Source: DASPKW01 sp038244055
Lineage (GTDB): Bacteria; Planctomycetota; Phycisphaerae; Tepidisphaerales; Tepidisphaeraceae
Direction of reading: 5' to 3'
Assembly (NCBI GenBank): GCA_038244055.1
Contig: JBBRTW010000403.1
Location: 1 to 6,825 of the forward strand
DNA: 6,825 nt
Shown: in pieces, positions 1 to 5,703 of the stretch
Position numbering within the stretch: position 1 is the first letter of the stretch
Layout of the letters: every line of letters starts with the position of its first letter
Notes under the pieces: model-generated
Databases searched by the model: none
What the model was told of the DNA's origin: nothing
Seen by the model: only the letters and a program-made list of their open reading frames with translations
Translations under genes and position numbers: made by a program

Positions 1-153
1 CTCGGCGCGGCCCTGCTCCGCCCGCGTTTGGCGCAGTACGAAGGACATTCGCAATCGCTCCTGGCCCTGCCGCTCGATGGAATCCAGATCAAAGACGTTC
101 GATTCATCGCCTCGGTCGGCCAACTCGCGGTCGAGGGCGAATTCGGCGCATGA
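1..153 (+). CDS. C-terminal fragment of an unrecognised protein
   Basis: The frame is open from the window edge to a TGA at 151-153 and gives the last 50 residues of a protein whose start lies upstream. Third codon positions are strongly G/C, as in the other resident genes, which argues for real coding. The tail alternates hydrophobic and polar residues (LLALPLDGIQIKDVRFIAS, then QLAVEGEF), suggesting beta strands. No domain can be recognised from so short a piece, so no function is proposed. A MITE-like inverted repeat begins 10 nt after the stop. Confidence 0.62.
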   Translation, partial: LGAALLRPRLAQYEGHSQSLLALPLDGIQIKDVRFIASVGQLAVEGEFGA

Positions 154-163
154 ACGCGGAAAG

Positions 164-309
164 AATGAACGCCAAGACGCGGAGACGCCAAGGAATGAAT
201 TGAAGAGAATTCATTTTTTGAATTGTTTGAATAGTTTAATATTGTTGCACGACATTTATTTTTACCCTCCTTCTTCAACCCTTGGCGTCTCGGCGTCTTG
301 GCGTTCATT
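164..309. mobile_element. MITE-like inverted-repeat element, AT-rich core
   Basis: The left arm (164-193, AATGAACGCCAAGACGCGGA...) is the reverse complement of the right arm (280-309) over 30 nt with one mismatch. The arms enclose about 86 bp that are much more AT-rich than the surroundings and have no coding potential. A further partial copy of the right-arm end, TCTTGGCGTTCATT, sits at 296-309 and again at 316-329. Motifs of the CGCCAAGACGC / GCGTCTTGGCG kind are recalled as dispersed repeats in many environmental bacterial genomes. Mobility is inferred only from the shape; no clear target-site duplication was seen. Confidence 0.6.
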
Positions 310-329
310 TTCTGATCTTGGCGTTCATT
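296..329 (+). repeat. 14-nt direct repeat at the right end of the element
   Basis: TCTTGGCGTTCATT occurs at 296-309 and again at 316-329, 20 nt apart. The first copy is the outer end of the right arm of the inverted repeat. The second looks like a remnant or the start of another copy. Confidence 0.75.
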
Positions 330-442
330 ATCCGCGCCATGCCGCACACCCGGAACATTCCCACCCGTCCCAACGTCTTTAATCGTGTAGTGTCTTCACT
401 TACGGGCAGCGCCTTGCCGACTTAAATACTGTTCCCCTTTCC

Positions 443-448
443 GGAGAG
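443..448 (+). promoter_or_regulatory. Shine-Dalgarno GGAGAG deciding the start
   Basis: GGAGAG abuts the ATG at 449 but lies 3-5 nt upstream of the in-frame ATG at 452. It therefore favours initiation at 452, giving a 145-aa product. Confidence 0.5.
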
Positions 449-889
449 ATGATGTTGAATTGGAAGAAGTTATGGGTCTTGTCGCTCGCGGCCACCCTTT
501 CGCTGGGCCTGGCCTCCAGCGCCCTGGCCAAAAAGCCCCACCCGGCCGATCCGCCGCCCGATGATGCCACCAAGGATGATGACATCGACACGGGTAAGGC
601 CAAAGCCAAAGAATTCGAGAAGGGCAAAGACCTCGACAAGTCGGCCACCGAATCCAAACTCGGCAAACTGACCGGGCAGGTTTCCGATCTCGACAAAGCC
701 CTCAAAGCCTCCGGCGATGCCCCCGCGCCCACCAAAGGCCGCCGCGGCAGAGGCGCGACCACACTGCCCGCCACCACCCAGTCCACCAAGAAGGGCGCGG
801 ATGCGGCCGACAAGGACAAACTCGTGGATGATCCTCCCGCGACAACCGGCAAAAAGCACCATGCGACCCCCGTCGATCCGCCCAAGTAA
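449..889 (+). CDS. Small exported Lys/Asp/Pro-rich protein
   Basis: This 146-aa protein has a clear Sec signal peptide: N-terminal Lys residues, a hydrophobic core (about residues 8-21) and the cleavage motif ALA at 25-27. The mature part is highly hydrophilic, with a DPPPDDATKDDD stretch, Lys/Asp/Glu-rich helix-prone segments around 45-90, a basic GRRGRG patch near 97-102, and a second Pro/Thr/His-rich segment ending VDPPK. It therefore looks periplasmic or secreted, low-complexity and partly disordered. There are no cysteines and no enzyme motif. GGAG at 443-446 is too close to the first ATG (449) and fits the second ATG (452) better, so the true start may be residue 2. A terminator follows 26 nt after the stop. 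Function is unknown. Confidence 0.8.
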   Translation: MMLNWKKLWVLSLAATLSLGLASSALAKKPHPADPPPDDATKDDDIDTGKAKAKEFEKGKDLDKSATESKLGKLTGQVSDLDKALKASGDAPAPTKGRRGRGATTLPATTQSTKKGADAADKDKLVDDPPATTGKKHHATPVDPPK

Positions 890-915
890 CATTGCTTCTT
901 CAGAGGTTCCCACCG

Positions 916-949
916 ACACCCTGGCCGCGAGGCTGGGGTGTTCTTTTTT
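916..949 (+). terminator. Rho-independent terminator
   Basis: ACACCCTGGCC (916-926) pairs with GGCTGGGGTGT (931-941) over 11 bp including two G-T wobbles, closed by a GCGA tetraloop (GNRA type). TCTTTTTT follows. It lies 26 nt after the exported-protein gene and serves that strand. The hairpin also falls just beyond the end of the convergent gene, but on that strand no T-run follows. Confidence 0.85.
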
Positions 950-961
950 CCGCGCCAAAAT

Positions 962-2488
962 TCACTCGCATTCCAACTCCCCACTGAGCCACCACGGCAG
1001 CAATTCCCGATGCGCCGGCGCAAGAAGACGCCGCCAGTTCTCTAAGAGTTGAGTGCCGGCGGCGGGGCGGAGGAAGCGGACTTTTTCGTTTAGATTGGCA
1101 TCGTAATTTTCCGTCGCCTTCATCAGCATCGCCACGCGCTTACCCAGAATGTCGGTCGAAATACCCGGAGTGCCTTTACCGGTTCCTTCAATGGCGGCCG
1201 AGAGGGATTCATCGATCGCGAGAAAAGCGGCCCAGGCATCGGTGCGGAATTCGAGGAGTTCGACGGCCAGATCGCGTCGCCCATAAGCGCCGGCGCGGCG
1301 GAGATGCTGGCCAAGCTCTTCGACCCCGCGCGTGGCCCGGCGCAAGGCGCGATAAAGCACACTGGCGGCAGCGGCGGCGGCGGCGCGAGTGAGTGTGAAG
1401 TCATCGGATTCTTTCATCTCAACGCCAAACAATCGGCAGCGTCCCAGGGCGAGGGCTAAACGGTATGCACTGTCGGCCGGCATGAGCCCCCTGGGATGAT
1501 CCCCCGCCTCTCGCACCGTGTAATCGGCTTCAATGCGGGCGCGGGCAAGTCGAGGCAGACACTGATACGGATCGCCGCGTCCGGGGTTGGTGGGAGTATC
1601 GCCGAATAGATCGCGATGTCGCGGGCGGGCGATGAGTGAATGATCGAATTGTCTGGGCGGGAGATGGGCATGATTGAAAAGCCCATGGCCGGTCCAGCGA
1701 TAGCCGATTTCGGGTTTGGGGGCGGGTTTGACGGCGAGGGCGGCGAGTGGTGTGACGGCGCGACTGGCGGGATTGGCCGGGTCGGCCGCGGTGGTTGTTT
1801 TGTTTATGTGGGTCGAGAATCCCCAGTATTCCGGCCGGAGAAATTCGAATTCGGGCAGGCGCGATGCGCGTGCCGCAAATCCATCGACTCCGGGCAGGCG
1901 GGACGCCCGCGCCACAAAATGATCGGTCTGTCGGGTGCGAATTCGGCTCATGGCGGTTTCGGTTGAGTGTGGAATGGTAAAGGCTCTAAAATCGGGATCG
2001 AATACGGCATAGCGGGCGATGGCGCGGCAGATGAGTTCTTCGCGGGCAATGTCGCGCGGGGCGTTGCCGGCCAAATCGCGCGGAAGCCTTCGGGATCGAT
2101 ACGTCAGGGACTGGCCATTGCTGACGAGGCTGGCCCAGTGGCCGCGCGGGAGGAGCAGCTCGATCAGGTCGGGATCGCCGGGGTTGATGGCCCGGCTGAT
2201 CAGGGCCAATGGTTTCTCCAGCCCGCGCTGGATGGATTGGATGAGGCGGGTACTCCAACTGGGAGGGGTTGGATTGGAACTTGGGGTTGTCACGGGCAGA
2301 GATGCCCGTGCTACGGTGGATGCCCGTGCTACGGATGCCCGTGCTGCGGACGGCCGTGCTGGCGATGATGCGCGCGCTGTTGCCCGCGCGACGAGGCGGT
2401 CGGGGATGACCAAATCGATTAAATTGGCTTGGTTTTGGGGTGTTTTGGGGAGGATATTTCCCCAGGGGATGGTCAGGGTCTGCTTCAT
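962..2488 (-). CDS. 508-aa protein of unknown function with in-frame palindromic repeats
   Basis: A long, well-formed reading frame for a soluble protein with no signal peptide or membrane segment. I do not recognise a family. The region at about residues 75-190 has a plausible globular sequence (GLEKPLALISRAINPGD, REELICRAIARYAVFDPDF). Residues 305-505 are mostly helical, with an Ala run at 369-375 encoded by GCG/GCC triplets and a C-terminal ENWRRLLAPAHRELLPWW segment. Two segments look like inserted repeats: residues 33-64 (degenerate VARAS units) and 191-213 (two copies of F-x-ARASRLP). They match palindromic DNA repeats at 2291-2395 and 1852-1920, and the frame is kept through both. The start ATG (2488-2486) has a weak AGAGGG 4 nt upstream. 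The gene lies 119 nt downstream of the sigma-like gene on the same strand and may be co-transcribed with it. Confidence 0.75.
   Translation of the reverse strand: MKQTLTIPWGNILPKTPQNQANLIDLVIPDRLVARATARASSPARPSAARASVARASTVARASLPVTTPSSNPTPPSWSTRLIQSIQRGLEKPLALISRAINPGDPDLIELLLPRGHWASLVSNGQSLTYRSRRLPRDLAGNAPRDIAREELICRAIARYAVFDPDFRAFTIPHSTETAMSRIRTRQTDHFVARASRLPGVDGFAARASRLPEFEFLRPEYWGFSTHINKTTTAADPANPASRAVTPLAALAVKPAPKPEIGYRWTGHGLFNHAHLPPRQFDHSLIARPRHRDLFGDTPTNPGRGDPYQCLPRLARARIEADYTVREAGDHPRGLMPADSAYRLALALGRCRLFGVEMKESDDFTLTRAAAAAAASVLYRALRRATRGVEELGQHLRRAGAYGRRDLAVELLEFRTDAWAAFLAIDESLSAAIEGTGKGTPGISTDILGKRVAMLMKATENYDANLNEKVRFLRPAAGTQLLENWRRLLAPAHRELLPWWLSGELECE
1852..1920. repeat. Two copies of a ~29-nt palindromic repeat inside the 508-aa gene
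   Basis: CGGGCAGGCG followed by an imperfect palindrome starts at 1852 and again at 1891 (period 39). About 24 of 29 positions match. On the - strand both copies read as ARASRLP in frame. The GGACGCCCGCGCC core resembles the CGGGCA...TGCCCGTG repeat at 2291-2310, so both may belong to one family. Confidence 0.7.
2291..2395. repeat. Hairpin plus degenerate 15-18-nt tandem repeats inside the 508-aa gene
   Basis: CACGGGCA / GAGA / TGCCCGTG (2291-2310) is a perfect 8-bp hairpin with a 4-nt loop. Its right half starts a tandem series: GATGCCCGTGCTACGG at 2301-2316 and, identical, at 2319-2334. Diverging copies follow at 2335-2349 and 2350-2364, with weaker traces to about 2395. Because the spacing stays a multiple of 3, the gene on the - strand reads repeated VARAS/AARAS units (residues 33-64) without interruption. 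Confidence 0.8.
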
Positions 2489-2565
2489 AAAGCCCTCTAG
2501 GGCGGGGGGGTTACAACTTGGGTCGGTGTACTCGGGTTTGGGTTCGTTTTGTATTTTTCCGCTAA

Positions 2566-2598
2566 CGCGTCCCCGGGCAAAGGGGCCCCGGGGACGCG
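2566..2598. other. Strong 12-bp hairpin between the two - strand genes
   Basis: CGCGTCCCCGGG (2566-2577) is the exact reverse complement of 2587-2598; the loop is 9 nt. It lies 9 nt after the stop of the sigma-like gene, where a terminator would be expected. In that direction no T-run follows, so it is not a classical intrinsic terminator. It could attenuate or stabilise a two-gene transcript, or be a dispersed repeat. Confidence 0.65.
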
Positions 2599-2607
2599 CC
2601 AGTTTGG

Positions 2608-3432
2608 TTAGCTAAGATACTTCTTCTTCAGACGATGCCAGCGCTGGAAGATGACATCGCGCGAAACCTGCAATGCCTCGGCCAGGCGCATGCGCTTGCG
2701 GGGGCGCGGGGCATCCACGAACTCGCCGGGCGGGAAGGGCTGGCGCAGGCCGAGCTCTTCCAGCCAGTCGGCCCAGACGGACTGGGGGACTTGGGTCCAC
2801 TGGCCGGCCAGGCAGAAGAGGATGACGCCATCGAGCGGGTCCCAATCGCGCAGGGACCGGGCCTCGCCCTCCGATAGACTGAAGTCGTAAACGCTGGGCG
2901 CATCGACGGCTGCGCGGGTGTCGGCCAGGTCAGCCGTCGAATCCAGTGCGACGGCCTTAGGCTGCGCCCGCGCCGCCCGGCCAAAATCGAGGTAGCGGAA
3001 ATTCAGCTCCCGGTAACACCAGGCCGCGAAAAAATCCTTGCTCCCCTCGCCCCCCTCCACCGCCCCCTGGGCGCGGACGTTGGCGGGGAGTTCCCGGTAA
3101 TACCAGTCCTCGAAATGATCGATGCGGGACCAGATCAGCGCGGGGGACATCTGCACGAAGTCCTGGGCGCTCTGGCGCTTGAGAGCGTAGTAGCGGCCGT
3201 GAATCCGCTGGGCGGTTTCGCGGACGAAAGGGGCGAGCGTCTCCATTGCGGCATTGGCCTCGCGCGGAGCGGCGTGGCGCGAAGGTTCGCGGACGGCCGC
3301 GCGGGCGCTATCGCGCGCGGCGCGGGCATCGACGAGGCCCGGAGGCGGACCGTGATCGGCATGACCCAGTGCAGGCGCGACAGAACGCTTGGCCTGGGCG
3401 ACAGTTAAGGCGAGTGGGGTGAGTCGGCTCAT
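2608..3432 (-). CDS. Divergent sigma-70-like (ECF-type) protein
   Basis: A 274-aa protein with two segments arranged as in ECF sigma factors. Residues about 65-152 resemble region 2: SAQDFVQMSPALIWSRIDHF occupies the place of the usual 'AEDLVQE.F...W..ldrF', and FFAAWCYRELNFRYLDFGR that of 'F..WLyriarN...D..R'. Residues about 185-271 resemble region 4, ending in a helix-turn-helix-like RLAEALQVSRDVIFQRWHRL with a basic KKKY tail. The usual residues are poorly conserved, so it may be a degenerate sigma factor or a related DNA-binding protein. Residues 35-60 are Arg/Ala-rich and may be a low-complexity extension; Met63, just before region 2, is an alternative start. No good Shine-Dalgarno precedes the first ATG. 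The 508-aa gene follows on the same strand and is a candidate partner or target. Confidence 0.7.
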   Translation of the reverse strand: MSRLTPLALTVAQAKRSVAPALGHADHGPPPGLVDARAARDSARAAVREPSRHAAPREANAAMETLAPFVRETAQRIHGRYYALKRQSAQDFVQMSPALIWSRIDHFEDWYYRELPANVRAQGAVEGGEGSKDFFAAWCYRELNFRYLDFGRAARAQPKAVALDSTADLADTRAAVDAPSVYDFSLSEGEARSLRDWDPLDGVILFCLAGQWTQVPQSVWADWLEELGLRQPFPPGEFVDAPRPRKRMRLAEALQVSRDVIFQRWHRLKKKYLS

Positions 3433-3460
3433 GGGGTCTGCGGTAAATCCATAGCGACCG

Positions 3461-3482
3461 GCGCGCGGGATCGCCCGCGCGC
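3461..3482. repeat. Perfect 9-bp GC palindrome upstream of the sigma-like gene
   Basis: GCGCGCGGG (3461-3469), loop ATCG, CCCGCGCGC (3474-3482). It sits 29 nt upstream of the sigma-like start codon, so it would fold in the 5' leader if transcribed. The GGGATCGCCCGC core resembles the GGGACGCCCGC core of the repeat inside the 508-aa gene. Confidence 0.65.
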
Positions 3483-3599
3483 GTGAGAGAAGGCACTGGG
3501 GGGAAACGATGGGGGGAGGGAGAGTCTGACAGGGGTGGGGTTTTTTTAATGGCGTGAGGTCCTTTTTTTCGACCGCTCCGCCCCCTATCCCCGATCGCC

Positions 3600-3625
3600 T
3601 TGAATTGAAGAAATTGAATTGAAGA
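3600..3625 (+). repeat. 12-nt direct repeat TTGAATTGAAGA, period 14
   Basis: TTGAATTGAAGA occurs at 3600-3611 and 3614-3625. The 11-mer TGAATTGAAGA also occurs at 196-206, inside the MITE-like element. Confidence 0.65.
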
Positions 3626-3686
3626 TTTGGAAGGACGGAGTACCGACGGTGCCCCCCCTTTGGCTCTCACTCATCCCCCAACCTTG

Positions 3687-3704
3687 CCCTGAGCTGGCGA
3701 AGGG
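3687..3704. repeat. Dispersed palindrome of the CCCTGAGC...GCGAAGGG type
   Basis: CCCTGAGCTGGCGAAGGG closely matches the well-known dispersed sequence CCCTGAGCTTGTCGAAGGG found between genes in many bacteria. Only this one copy is seen in the window. Confidence 0.55.
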
Positions 3705-3749
3705 GCGACCCGGGAAAGCACCGTCCCGCCATCCCGCGTTTTGTGGGCT

Positions 3750-3840
3750 GGGTGTACTCGCCCACGGTTTTCAGCGCGAAGGCCAGCGCCGCCCGCGCGA
3801 GATTCATCCGACGTCGCGCCGATGGTGGGCGAGTACGCCC
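3750..3840. repeat. 91-bp element with 16-nt inverted-repeat ends
   Basis: GGGTGTACTCGCCCAC (3750-3765) is the reverse complement of 3825-3840 with one mismatch. The 59-bp interior is very GC-rich. The right arm begins 10 nt downstream of the stop of the - strand HTH gene, so that transcript could run into a long stem. A MITE-like or dispersed palindromic element is the likeliest reading; no target duplication was found. Confidence 0.6.
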
Positions 3841-3850
3841 CCCCCGCGAA

Positions 3851-4312
3851 CTACCCGGCTGCGGGGTCCGCATTCGCCGGATCGAGCTTGCTGATGCGAA
3901 TCAATTCGCTATGTTCCTTGGGACTCAGTTCGCCAACAAGGTTCAGCCGGATAATGCGGGAACGAATTGCACTGCGTTGGCGCTGCAGACGATCTGCCAT
4001 TTGAGCGACGGTAAGACCCTTACGGATCATCTGGCGCAATTGCTGGTGTTCCGGCTCCGTCCACTTTTCGTAGGCACGGGGATAACTTCTGCGAATCTCG
4101 GAGTGCCGATCCAGGGCATTGGGTTCCGACCGGGCCAGCGCGTCTAGCGCCTCTTCGGCCGCCGCGAAAATGTCGAAGTAGGTCAGATCGGGATGCGCGG
4201 CCAATATCTGTTCGTAGGTACTGCCCGCGGCAACCATTTCCAACACCGCCACGGATTTTTCACTGAGTCGGATTGGATGATTGGCCATGGTGTGTGCCTC
4301 TCTCGCGCTCAC
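3851..4312 (-). CDS. Two-part helix-turn-helix protein (DUF433-like plus Myb/GcrA-like)
   Basis: A 153-aa protein if started at GTG 4312, or 145 aa from ATG 4288. Residues about 15-60 (GSTYEQILAAHPDLTYFDIFAA) match the pattern of the DUF433-type winged helix: a short helix, 'eeIl..hPdLt..DI', then an Ala/Glu helix. Residues about 80-125 (YEKWTEPEHQQL, then TVAQMADRLQR, then SAIRSRIIRLNL) form a second HTH of the 'W..eE...L....G....iA..l.R...AI.sRl.rL.L' type. Both imply a cytoplasmic DNA-binding role. The GTG overlaps the stop of the upstream micro-ORF (GTGA), which favours coupled initiation; the internal ATG has a good GAGAGG 8 nt upstream, so either start is possible. Position downstream of the methyltransferase on the same strand suggests co-expression. 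A link to restriction-modification is only inferred; it may be a resident regulator flanking the inserted locus. Confidence 0.82.
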   Translation of the reverse strand: MSAREAHTMANHPIRLSEKSVAVLEMVAAGSTYEQILAAHPDLTYFDIFAAAEEALDALARSEPNALDRHSEIRRSYPRAYEKWTEPEHQQLRQMIRKGLTVAQMADRLQRQRSAIRSRIIRLNLVGELSPKEHSELIRISKLDPANADPAAG

Positions 4313-4392
4313 ATCTTCTGCACGTGCGCCTCATCCAGAATCTCCCGCACCTTGTTGGGGATGCCGCCCAGCGCGATGACGAGCGGTGTCAT
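4309..4392 (-). CDS. 27-aa micro-ORF coupled on both sides
   Basis: The ATG (4392-4390) overlaps the methyltransferase stop as ATGA, and the TGA (4311-4309) overlaps the GTG of the HTH gene as GTGA. The peptide begins MTPLVIALGG, then a helix-prone segment ending VREILDEAHVQKM. It fills the whole 76-nt gap between the two genes. Interpretations: a genuine small coupled gene; a leader that hands ribosomes to the HTH gene; or the surviving C-terminal tail of a resident gene truncated when the methyltransferase arrived (the same frame stays open upstream to about 4446). The sequence does not decide between these. Confidence 0.45.
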   Translation of the reverse strand: MTPLVIALGGIPNKVREILDEAHVQKM

Positions 4393-5666
4393 TTCATGCT
4401 TCTGGTTGCATCGGTCGAGCGACGAGCGGGGCGAGGAAAGTTCTCGTCATGGAAGATGGGGCTCAAGACGTTCTCATCCACCCAACGAACGACCGGTACG
4501 CAAACACCATCGCCGAAGCCAAAAAGGGATTGAATCGTATTCTTCGCCAACGTGAACTCGGGCGCGCCTTGAAGCCTCGCGTACTCGCGCGGTGACATCC
4601 AGCGGAAGCGGACGTTGCCCTCGGTTATAATCATGACGATCTGGCGAGCGCTTCCGCCTCGCGGTGTTCGTAGGCAGCCGGCGAGATTGTCGAACCTGAC
4701 CTCTGCCCGCATTTGGTCGAAGCGGCAACGTCGATACACCGTGCCGACGTGTACGCCGCCTTGCGCCCTGCGAGTCTCGACCTCGCGGAGATGAAGATCG
4801 GACAACATTTTGTAGTGCTTGTCGGTCGCCTCTTTGTCCCACCAGTCTTGGCCGTCATCCGTGTCGATAATCGATGCGAGCGAGTATTGGACTTGCTCGG
4901 GTGGTCGAAGGTCGAGCGTCGCCCAACCTGTTGGAAGCACCGTATTACTCATCAACCGCAGAAGGGAATCGGGACGAAGCGGACCCGCGGCGTCGATTGC
5001 CGCTTGCCAGCGCCCGCCGAACAATCCCTTGCCTTCTTCTCGAATGATCCGATTCGACGTCACCGACTCATGAAAGCCAACGACAAAAACGCGCGGCCTG
5101 CTTTGCGGAACGAACGACTTCGCATCCAGCACGAAAGAGTCGATCCAATATCCTTGCTCGGCGAGGGCCGTCACGGCTTTAACGAAGTCTGCGCCGGCCT
5201 TCGATGTAAGAAATCCGGTGACGTTTTCAAGTAGTACCACTTTAGGTTTTTGATCGTCGAGAGCTTTTAGTATGTTGATGAAACCGAAGTAGGTTGACGA
5301 TTGATCGCCCGCGAAACCCTGCCAGTGACCGGCAAGCGATAGGTCGGTGCAGGGAAAGGAAGCCGTTGCAAGAAAAGGGCGAGACGCGATCTGCCCGACG
5401 ATCCGATCGGTCTTCCAAACGTCCTCGCGATGAAAGTACGGGCTTTTGCCGAAGTGGCCTTTGTACATCGATTCTTTCTTCGGATCGATGTCATTCGCAT
5501 AGACGCACGTCCAGCCTGTCGCCTTCAGCGCCTCGTGTACTAATCCGATGCCAGCGAAGAATTCGGCAAAGTGCTTCGGCGTTGAGTGGATACCGTTAGT
5601 CGTGCGCGCGGGCAGTTTTGCTCGCCCGATGGATCGTGGCTGAGACTGTGCGGCGCGGTCGGGCAT
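4389..5666 (-). CDS. C5-cytosine DNA methyltransferase of a type II R-M system
   Basis: A 425-aa enzyme that transfers a methyl group from S-adenosylmethionine to C5 of cytosine in its target, protecting host DNA. The family motifs are in order: motif I FAGIG (37-41, SAM binding); motif IV SFPCTDLS with catalytic Cys106 (PCT instead of the usual PCQ/PCP); motif VI ENV (147-149, with catalytic Glu147); motif VIII QSRPRVFVVG (188-197). The target-recognition region spans about 200-328. Then come motif IX CLRTPRGGSARQIVM (331-345), a conserved SPREYARLQG (358-367), and motif X FGFGDGVCVPVV (382-393). All key residues are present, so it should be active. No other in-frame Met precedes motif I. 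There is no Shine-Dalgarno, and the predicted transcript start lies only a few nt upstream, so the message may be almost leaderless. Its target sequence cannot be read from the window. Confidence 0.96.
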   Translation of the reverse strand: MPDRAAQSQPRSIGRAKLPARTTNGIHSTPKHFAEFFAGIGLVHEALKATGWTCVYANDIDPKKESMYKGHFGKSPYFHREDVWKTDRIVGQIASRPFLATASFPCTDLSLAGHWQGFAGDQSSTYFGFINILKALDDQKPKVVLLENVTGFLTSKAGADFVKAVTALAEQGYWIDSFVLDAKSFVPQSRPRVFVVGFHESVTSNRIIREEGKGLFGGRWQAAIDAAGPLRPDSLLRLMSNTVLPTGWATLDLRPPEQVQYSLASIIDTDDGQDWWDKEATDKHYKMLSDLHLREVETRRAQGGVHVGTVYRRCRFDQMRAEVRFDNLAGCLRTPRGGSARQIVMIITEGNVRFRWMSPREYARLQGAPEFTLAKNTIQSLFGFGDGVCVPVVRWVDENVLSPIFHDENFPRPARRSTDATRSMK

Positions 5667-5677
5667 GAAAGCAATGG

Positions 5678-5703
5678 TACTGATAGTCCGTGGACTTATC
5701 TAC
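5678..5703. promoter_or_regulatory. C-box operator for the controller protein
   Basis: The sequence reads TACTgatAGTC, CGTG, GACTtatCTAC. This matches the C-protein operator layout: two boxes of GACT-N3-AGTC separated by 4 nt. The inner half-sites AGTC (5685-5688) and GACT (5693-5696) are perfect; the outer ones are degenerate (TACT, CTAC). Controller dimers are known to fill the better box first and activate, then fill the second and repress. Here the operator lies between the promoter elements of the methyltransferase and overlaps the putative -35 of the C/R operon, so one site could switch both directions. Confidence 0.75.

Larger units (their letters stand above)
3433..3850. other. Gene-free spacer rich in short repeats
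   Basis: No convincing gene was found in 418 bases. It contains a GC hairpin at 3461-3482, two 7-T runs (about 3541-3547 and 3563-3569), 12-nt direct repeats (3600-3625), a CCCTGAGC-type palindrome (3687-3704) and a 91-bp inverted-repeat element (3750-3840). The promoter of the sigma-like gene must lie here, but no clear -35/-10 pair was found. Confidence 0.6.

Noticed and set aside
392..430. Possible promoter with TAAATA at 424-429 before the exported-protein gene
   Set aside because: No acceptable -35 at 16-18 nt was found, so it is not listed as a feature.
400..1023. Long open frame on the - strand opposite the exported-protein gene
   Set aside because: It is antisense to a gene with a signal peptide and its own terminator. 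Its sequence is Ser/Gly/Trp-rich with no domain pattern, typical of a GC-rich shadow frame.
1967..2368. + strand open frames across the 508-aa gene
   Set aside because: They are antisense to the longer - strand frame, which has coherent codon choice, and arise from GC-rich repeat sequence.
2291..2395. CRISPR-like array of short direct repeats
   Set aside because: Units are only 15-18 nt and tandem, with no spacers of regular length. They lie inside a translated gene and there are no cas genes.
3741..4147. + strand frames across the inverted-repeat element and the HTH gene
   Set aside because: They are antisense to a gene with two recognisable HTH domains and have no ribosome-binding site or domain of their own.
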